Assembly: GCA_947095585.1 (NCBI GenBank)
Contig: OX352763.1
Coordinates: forward strand, 109,347,908-109,411,907
Reading direction: 5' to 3'
Origin: Nephrocerus scutellatus
Lineage: Eukaryota > Arthropoda > Insecta > Diptera > Pipunculidae
DNA: 64,000 bases
Each line of letters begins with the position of its first letter. The first letter of the stretch is position 1. The notes below the pieces were generated by a model. The model worked only from the letters and a program-made list of their open reading frames with translations. It made no database searches and had not been told where the DNA came from. Shown one piece after another: positions 56,243 to 64,000 of the stretch. The translations under genes and the position numbers were made by a program.

Positions 56243-57646
56243 CTTGCTTGCTTTTGTCCTATATCCCCTTGTGGGTCCTATGGCCTCTCATACGCCTACG
56301 CGCAATCGCGTGCGGTTCCTGGCAATGAGCTTCACCTCTCTCCAACTCTTCCCCAATTGCTGTGACTCCCCCTCAACTGTTCTGCGCCATGTATTTCTCG
56401 GACGACCCGTTCTTCTACCATTCTGAGATAACGGGTTCGATTGCATTGCGTAGTTTGCTATGGACAGCCTTTACGGAGTGTATGACCAATCCACTGCCAC
56501 TTCCGTGCGGTTGTGCGTATTGGTTCCTGACCCGTTCTCTGGTAAAGATGTTCGTTAGAGATACGGTTAGGCCAGAAAACCCTTAAGATTTTCCGTAGGC
56601 ACCTATTTAAGAACGTTTGTAATATTTTTGTGATAGTAGCGGTCACCTTCCAAATGCTGCACCCACACAACAGCACAGATTCAACATTTGAGCGGAACAG
56701 TCGCTGCTTGGTGTTTATGCTGATCGCATTGCTTCGCCATATCATGGACATCATTTCAAACACCGATTTTGCTTTGCCGATTCGGTTGACAATGTCCTGT
56801 TCGGTTCCACCTTCTGTCGAGACAATACTCCCAAGTTATTGTAAACACTCTACTCTCTCTACCGGCTGTCGAGCAATGTTAACTTGAGTTACTGAGTTAG
56901 TGGAGAGGTTGATGATTTTGGTCTTGGCAGTATTAATCTTAAAACCCGCAACATTTACCTCCCTCTCCACATTTGTTGTCATTTGGTGCAGCTCCATAAT
57001 TCTGTGTGAGAGTAAACAAACGTCGTCAGCGTAATCCAGATGTTTGAGTTGAGATGTAAGAGTCCATCGAATTCCTCCGTTTCCAGTAGATAAAGCTGCG
57101 CGAAGCAGATCGCTAATAACCAACAAAAAAAGTATCGGCGATAGAATGCAACCTTGTCGTACCCCACTTTAGAATCTCGAACTCCTCTGACAGCTTTCCT
57201 CTATGCAGCACATGACATTTAGAGCCATCATAGGTAGCTTAAATAATAGCTATTAGTTTATTGGGTATACCTCTCCTGCGCAAGACAAGCCAGATAAACT
57301 GTCTGTTGCCACTGTCAAACGCCTTCTCAAAATCGATGAACAGCAGGTGCAGTGGTGACCTTCTTTTTTAGGTAGCTTGACAATCATTCCCTTCTTCCAC
57401 TCGTCGGGGAAACTTTCTACTTCCCCAGCTCTCTCTACAAGAAGATATAAAAGCTCTGCTGATGTCGTTGGAGCTGCACGCAGAAACTCTGCGGGTATAC
57501 CATCTAGTCCTACTGACTTGTTGTTCTTGAGTGCGTTGATTGTGGTACCGATCTCATCTTTACTGGGAGTTAAGGTGCGAATTCGGGAAATTGTTAATTC
57601 TGGCAGCTCCGTTTGATTTGGGTCCATATCGTTAGCAAATACACGG
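56243..57646 (-). mobile_element. RTE/CR1-like LINE, 5'-truncated, flanked by a 13-bp target duplication
   Basis: Minus strand from 57646: 'INALKNNKSVGLDGIPAEFL', 'SFPDEWKKGMIVKLPKK' (RT fingers), 'GGIRWTLTSQLKHLDYADDV' (catalytic YADD intact), 'VAGFKINTAKTKIINLSTN' and 'RLFRSNVESVLLCGCSIW'. It ends 'ISNEHLYQRTGQEPI' with 'WQWIGHTLRK'. The 3' end is a (GCAA)n tail (plus strand 'tgcttgcttgctt' at 56241). TTGAAGTGATATG lies at 56230-56242 and again, perfectly, at 57647-57659. Frameshifts are present near 56800 and 57150-57350. Confidence 0.9.
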
Positions 57647-57659
57647 TTGAAGTGATATG

Positions 57660-60199
57660 GTAGGCATATTACATTGTGCATATAATTTTGCCAATGATTT
57701 ATATAATATTACTTATGCCCCCAATTTGCTTCTATTAATTATTACCTCGTGTTATAAGAACCAATGAAAGTAATTTATTTTCACGCTCGCTTTCATTCAC
57801 ATTCTCATTCTTATTCATCACTAGGTGTAAAGTGTTTGCGCGTAAAAAACCCCTTATAATAATTATGTCTTGGCTTCAACTGCATTATCGCATGAGCTAT
57901 GATTATTTAATGAAAAATTAAAATCCCACAGGAATATTAGTAACAAATAATGAAGGAACAACTCACGAACTGTAAAATTCTGCATGAAATTCTTTTATTC
58001 TGCGGCGTGGTGGAACGTGACGGGAATTTCAAAGATAACGCACATCACATGTGTAATCAAAGCACATTCCACTGCATCAGTAAATAAAATTCCTTTCACG
58101 CATTCATGGTAAAGAAAGAGAAATGTTTTTCGGAGATTGTGTTAGCGGCACATTCCTTAAATTTACCCAAGCGTTTTACTTTTTTTTTTTCCAGAAGTTA
58201 CCCGACTCCCTTAGAACCAGGGTTCTGATAAGCAAAAGTAAAAAGTAAATGAAAATGATTGTCATTTATCCCCCTTTTTCCTTAAGTAATTGCAGGAAAT
58301 ACTCATAAATGCGTTATTCCTGTCGTCTGTGGGGGTTAGTGTTACGGTACGGGGTTTTACTGTCATCATAAGTCGCTTGCAAGAATTATTGAAAAATGCC
58401 TCAAGACTTGTCCTCAGTTAAAATGAAAGGAATGAAGGCAGTAAGCCGACGAGATGACAAAGTGACAATTTCACTCTTCATTATGCTCTCCTGTGTTCGC
58501 ACACACATTTGTGATACACGACAAGTCAAAGTCACTTTGTTTACACCCCCACAGGAAGACGCGACATATTTCCTTGTCGTTGTTGTCGTCATTATCGCCG
58601 GTGTTTTGCGGCGGAAAATAATAACGCGTCGACATTATCTTCGTTTTTTTTTAGAAAGATGATGGCACTACACGGACGACACAGGACAATGGCACAAAAT
58701 ATCGGATGTTAAGCTTAACTTTTTCCGACAATTTCTTATCCAGTGATCTGATCTGGCTTACTGAAGTGTCGTGGCGAAACAATTACGAAGACTCATACTA
58801 GAACTTTTCCGATCGGCTGGAGGAGAAGAAGTTTTCTGGAAATTCCTTCAACGCTTTTGTTCCTAGCGAAAGTATACCAAGTTTCAAGTTGAAGGGATGT
58901 GTAAAAGTAAAAATAATACATATATGTATCTAGAAATTAAGTTCTTATTCATTGAAAAGTGAAGTTTAAGACGAAGACGAGTCTTCAACGAAATGGAAAA
59001 TTTGTCTGTGCTTTGAATAATTTCCAATTAATTGTGAGAATAAACGCAGGTCCTTTATAGTTCTTGTGGAATTTGTTGAACGGAATAGTAAAGCCATTAT
59101 TGGACGGAAGGAATTTTTATTTAACACTAAAAACAGGACAGCCACACAAGTCATTAAACCTCACATTACGCGTAATTCTTTGTTTCTTTTTTTTATTGCC
59201 AAAGGCGACTACAAAAGGAGGATAACAAAAGGGATAAGATACATCGTTTGATATTTTTTTTTGTGGAGGAGGTAGGGAAATCTCCCAATAAAAATGCCAT
59301 TCTTGACAAACTCATAGAAACCAACGACAACCACTGAGTGAAGAAAAACATTAAAGGAAACATCAAATAATTTCCACCCTAAAATCTCCACAGATCAAAG
59401 AAAAGAAACTGTTCGTCGTTCGGTTTTTTTTTGGGTTTTTCGAGGGTCAGTAAAAAAAAGAAATTGAGGTATCATCCTGATTGATAAGATAATGCGTTGT
59501 TCTACCAAAAGCGAGTCGGGATAAAAAAGAACACAACAAAATGGGAAATGCTGGCCATTTTTTATTTAAGAGGGTCGGTTGTTGTTGCTGTTGTTGTTTT
59601 GAGTTGTTGAGTGGAGCTATTATTGTAACCTAAACACTCAAGCAAATATTTACACATAAAGGTGATAATGATTTCGTGCTTTCTGCTTGGATGGACCGAC
59701 TAAAGAGATTAGCGGTGTGGCTGGCGGCATTTATTTGTACAAGGGGAGATGGATTTGTGTTGTGCTTCTACTAAGCCTCAGGGTAACACGAGTATAAGTG
59801 ACCTGTTATACAAGTTCAGAGGTAGGGGTGCAATCAAAAATTCGGAAACGCTTTTGACTCAACTTTAAATTCAATTCAATTCTTTATTTATAACTAGCTA
59901 AATTAACTAGCTAGTTGCTATTTACTTGTTGCCTGGAGGCCCCCACCACACTGTCCTCACCATACTACCCCCACAAAAACTTACCACCAAGACCCACCAC
60001 CACACATTAAGATACTTACCCCCCTCCCCCCACAAACATACATCCACATATTCTCCACTATCTATCAAATTTACGGTCTTGAAGTCAATCTCGTACAAAT
60101 AATACCTAACAACCCACCACGTCAACTCCCTCAACCCCATCACAAGACTGACCACCTACAAACATCCACCCCAACTGTCACCCATGTCGAGTTAAGCGT
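57660..60199. other. Gene-free stretch
   Basis: No coding similarity is recognised. It contains a (GTT)n-type run at 59578-59610, a C-rich, G-poor segment at 59935-60170 (repeated 'ccaccac'), and an 'aactagct' dyad at 59892-59914. Confidence 0.45.
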
Positions 60200-61400
60200 G
60201 AACAGACATACTTGCTTCGCTTGCCGTGGCACGTCCGGTTGTCTGTGGGTCGGTCGGTCGGTTTGTCGTGGAATCTTGCGTTCAATTTTAACCCACTTCC
60301 CAAATCCCGATTGCCCATATAAAATTTTTAAAAATTTATTTTTTTCTTTAAATTTTATACACATGTGTATCTCCAATGGACTTTTTGTAAAAAATTTGAA
60401 GACCCCGGGCTCCGGGGTCGTGGGGCCCCAACCATTTTTTTATAAAAAAAATTTACCCGATTTTCTTCTAATTTTATATACGTGTGTATCTCCGATGGAT
60501 AAAAAGTTTTGTAAAAATTTTGGAGACTCCAGGCCCCACGTTCATGGAGCCCTAACAAATTTTTTAAAAAAATTAATCCGATTTTTTTCAAATTTTATAT
60601 ACGTATATTTTTATATTTTTCAAAAAAATTAACCAGATTTTTTTTAAATTATACACACGAATGTATATCCGATGGACAATTTTTGTAAAAATTTTGGAGA
60701 CCCACTTCCCATAGCCCGATTTTATTGAAATTTTGCACACATGTATATTTACGGTGACAATACTTTCTATTAAAATTTGAGGCCCCTCGGACCTCGGGGT
60801 CGGGGGGCTCCCATACAAATATTTTTAAAAATTTACCCGATTTTCTTAAAATTTTATACAAATGCGTATCTCCGATGGAAAACACTTTTTGTAAAAATTT
60901 TGGAGAGATCGGGTCATTGGGTCGGGGGGGCACCCATACAAATTTTATGAAAAAAGTTCTTTCTTCATTTCTTTTAAATTTTATACGCATGCACGCGATG
61001 GACAAAACTTTTTGTAAAATTTTTAAAGCGATCGGGCCCCGGGATCGGGGGGGCTCCCATAAATTTTTTTTTTTTAATTATCAATTTTTAGCGCATTTCT
61101 TGAAATTTTGTACACATGTGTATTTCCGGTGACAATACTTTCTTTTAAAATTTGGAAGTGATCGGGCCCCGGGTTCGTGGGGCTTCCATACAAATTTAAA
61201 ATAAAAATTACCCGATTTTTTCCAAATTTTACACACATGTGTACACCCAATAAACAATATTTTTTCTAAAATTTGGTAGTGATCGGGCCCCGGGTTCGGC
61301 CGTAAGGCCATTATACATTTTTTTAAATATCATATACATAGTGGCATCAGATACCGTCGTACTTTAATGACTGTGTGCGGTGTGTGCTGCGCAGTCGGTT
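60200..61400 (+). repeat. Fold-back-like dispersed repeat, copy 4 (long left arm and centre)
   Basis: The leader remnant 'cttgccgtggcac' with (GGTC)n (60252-60264) and 'ttttaacccacttcccaaat' begins about nine units of ~110-125 bp. Each has 'ttttatacacatgtgtatct' type text and a core such as 'gatcgggccccgggatcggg' (61030). The arm ends at a centre 'gcatcagataccgtcgtact' with 'actgtgtgcggtgtgtgctg' (61345-61390). The last resembles the centre words at 21170 and 37110 (reverse). A nested leader-type start ('cacttcccatagcccgattt') also occurs in mid-array at 60702. Confidence 0.83.
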
Positions 61401-63469
61401 GCACTGCTTGGTTTTGGGTGGTGGATTTTGATTGCAAGATCTATTCTGCCTGTTCATGGAAACACTTCGAGTTTGCGTCGCCATATTTTTAACTCGGCAC
61501 TTACACGGTTATTAAAATTGTCATTATTTCTAATAATGAACGAAAACAGAAAATTTCGGTTTCACATCATTTTTCAAGCATCAATATACATTACTCCGAC
61601 TTACACAATCATTATTAATGCCATTTCACAAAGTTACCATGAATGTGCGTAATAGTATAAAAGTCTAATCGATTATGAACATTCTATTTCATCTTTAAGT
61701 AATATGTATATATGTATTTTGTTTACTAATGTCTCTTTCCAAACCGTATGGGTATGGTTATACGAGGTGAACGAGGTGAGTGCCCGATGTAAACGATTGC
61801 CGACGGGTAGCAAAGTAATATTATCGGTTACAAAACAAAGGTACATAAAATCAAACCGTACTCCGGGCACAGTTCGCAAATGCAACGCTAAACTGAAACC
61901 ACGAGAGAGAAATCTTAGCTCACCTACAAATGAACGTAGCAAATGAAACGAGACATAAATGTTTTATGCTTAATTCAACTGACTTACTTATTTACTGAAT
62001 TGTATTTTATTGTCGAACTTGATGTCACCCCATCCCACTAGAGCTGTCGTACCATCACCATTCAACTAAGCGGCCCCGAAAACTATAGAATCGACCCTAA
62101 TATCGGTTACCCAGAACGAGTACATAAACCATGTTATTGTTTCCCATTCAAGCTCGACTCAAGTTTTTTGTTTTCGATATCAACTTACAGATAGAACAGC
62201 AATTTTTCACAATATTCTGTCATTTCGCGTTTTCATAAATTAGTTCAGAGCAGTCAAAGAGTTCTCAAGAAAAATTCTCGTATTTCTTATTTGCGTATGA
62301 GCGTGTTCTAAGTGCTCAGAATAAAATGATCTGAGCATTTTCAAATTTGACATCTGATGTCAAATGTCTCTTTCGATGATTTTCTCCTACAATAAAAAAA
62401 TAAAAAAAAAATAAAAAATGACCCAGGATGACTCGTAATATATAATTTTTCACAAACAAAGCGTCATCTTTCAGAATAACAATTGCTTGACAAGAAATAA
62501 GTTACAGGTTTTCTTTCTTTAAAATCGCTTAGTATTTTCCATTACAATTTTTTTTGTATCACTGCGCTATCAAATACACAACCTACAAAATACTCATTAT
62601 ATTTTTCGTTAAATTCCAAAAAGAAATCCTTTTCGACACTCCTTTGGCTGACACACATTTCTACGACCTTTACTGCCTAGGTACGCTGTCAGGTATTTTA
62701 AAAGGCAGCTACTTTTTGGTTTTCCTGGCACAAAGTTAAATATTTGTTTTTTACTTGAAATTTAATTATCGCTGGCAAAAGGATCAAAACACCCCGAATT
62801 CAACTCCTCAGCACTTACTGAATTGTACGACATTGCAAAATTTCAGCAAACGAACGAACGACACCAGGCAAACAGACTGTGCCACATTTTCATGTTCATC
62901 CTTTTTTGAGTTTACCTTAAGATGAATATGCAAGAAGTTGTAGGTGTCACCAGTGAATATTTAATTTTAATTATTTCCATTTTTTACGATGGAGGAGACG
63001 GCCCTAACTCTTTGCCAAGTTGCCTTTTTTGCGATGAAAGAATAAAATTTAAATTAAAAGAATTGGCACAACAAATCTGGAGCACTTAAGGTAAAAAAAA
63101 ACAAAACAAGAAAAGAAAAATAACAACAACAAAAAAATAGGTTCGAAATAAGGCAAAGGTTTTGTGACTTACTATTTATTTCCTTGTGTGTTAACTTACC
63201 TGAAAATAGAAAATAGAAGAAAACCCGAAGGCAATAAGTTAGTGATGTTGTTTAGTGATTTAAGAATTTCACTTATATAACTGTATACGAGCTTATCACC
63301 GATTTTAATTGTATATAGCAATACACAAAACATATATACTGATTTGATGGATATAAAACTATGGGCGAAAAAGATGAAATAATATGGAAGGATATGCACT
63401 TTCACAAAGACCCTTAAAAAGTCAAAATCGACAAATGGTAAAGACATTAAGAAAGAACCATATCCCAAT
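61401..63469. other. Gene-free stretch
   Basis: AT-rich without recognised genes. A (AAAAAAT)n-like run lies at 62391-62419. Confidence 0.4.
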
Positions 63470-63745
63470 CTGTTTATCTCCACCACTATTATCACCAATC
63501 TTGGTGTCCCCACCAATTTTATTCCCACCATTCGTGTCCCAACTTTTCTTATCTCCACCATTATTATACCCACCATTATTATACCCACCATTCCTATCCT
63601 CACTTTTCTTAACTCCACCATTCGTTTTCTAATTTTTTTTATCTCCACCATTATTATAACCAATTTTCGTATCCCTTCCATTATTATCCCCACCATTCCT
63701 GTCACGATATTGCTTATCTCCACCATTATTATCCCCTGCTTTTAT
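63470..63745. repeat. Minisatellite, ~15-bp units
   Basis: Units built on 'ccaccattattat(a/c)cc' with variants 'caactttctt(a)tct' repeat about seventeen times. Because the unit is a multiple of three in places, it creates a long minus-strand open frame rich in V, M, I and G that is not a gene. Confidence 0.85.
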
Positions 63746-63884
63746 AACAAAAGACCTGGCAACCCGGCTGATTACAATTCCGACCGAGAGGAGAACACAT
63801 AACATCGTGTGTGCTTCAGCATACTTCAATGGCGACGACGACAAAACTGTCGGAACATACACCTCCAGTACCTCATAGGATGAG

Positions 63885-63935
63885 ATGAAAATGCACAACA
63901 TGAGGTCTGGGGCAGCAGCGACATCAATAGAAGAG
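63885..63935 (+). other. Possible short 5' coding exon ending at a strong donor
   Basis: ATG at 63885 opens 17 codons ending 'SGAAATSIEE' directly before GAG|GTGAGT, a consensus splice donor at 63935/63936. The local sequence is less AT-rich than its surroundings. No family is recognised and upstream frames are closed. It could be a leading exon of another gene or chance. Confidence 0.2.
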
Positions 63936-64000
63936 GTGAGTGTCTTTTAGAATATCTTATTACTAGTATTGTAGATATAAAGGATCCAAAATTACCTTCA

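Noticed and set aside
63196..63726. 176-codon minus-strand open frame rich in V, M, I and G
   Set aside because: It is produced by the minisatellite at 63470-63745, whose unit keeps one frame open; no protein family.

Overview
This window looks like euchromatic DNA of a higher dipteran (fly). The sequence is AT-rich and gene-poor, and almost every recognisable coding piece is a decayed transposable element of a kind common in fly genomes: non-LTR retrotransposons of I/LOA, Jockey, R1 and RTE-like type, mariner, Tc1/mariner-like elements, BEL/Pao and a Helitron-type end. The one intact host coding segment I can support is an exon of a PDE9-type cyclic-nucleotide phosphodiesterase at 17402-17727 on the minus strand. 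It has good splice sites and an unbroken frame. No other exon of that gene is recognisable, so most of the window may be very large, transposon-filled introns of it (inference).

Layout. 1-1715: 3' half of an RNase H-bearing LINE (+). 1719-2303: internally deleted Tc1/mariner-like element with paired ends. 3541-5300: Jockey-like LINE in two opposed halves. 5302-7092: LINE tail, a fold-back, a broken copy of the RNA helicase gene Upf1, a G-rich minisatellite and a Helitron-like 3' end. 7380-16865: interleaved LINE and transposase remnants, with one I-type LINE nested inside another. 17402-17727: the PDE9 exon. 18265-28640: more RNase H LINEs, a fold-back-type repeat, and family A copies joined tail to tail. 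28700-31106: the longest family A copy. 32090-33307: mariner with TA duplications. 34360-35020: possible LTR. 36040-37365: LINE tail and fold-back-type repeat. 38708-39437: nine-unit 81-bp satellite. 40120-46346: Jockey, transposase, R1 and family A pieces. 46600-48425: BEL/Pao pol. 49390-51060: Jockey RT and fold-back-type repeat. 54590-57659: family A copy, then a second LINE flanked by a 13-bp duplication. 60200-61400: fold-back-type repeat. 63470-63740: minisatellite.

Nothing here works as a pathway. The signals of most interest are (i) the Upf1 fragment beside a Helitron-type terminus, (ii) a dispersed fold-back-like repeat whose arms are arrays of ~120-bp units carrying GGGCCC-rich cores, present four times, (iii) repeated internal deletion of one LINE family with its 5' leader kept, and (iv) the TE insertion order that can be read from target-site duplications. 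'Family A' below means a LINE with an apurinic-type endonuclease and RT but no RNase H seen (of the kind often annotated craniofacial-development-protein-2-like), whose 3' end carries an (ATG)n tail. 'Family B' means RNase H-bearing I/LOA-type LINEs. All clade names rest on recognising motifs by eye, not on a search.
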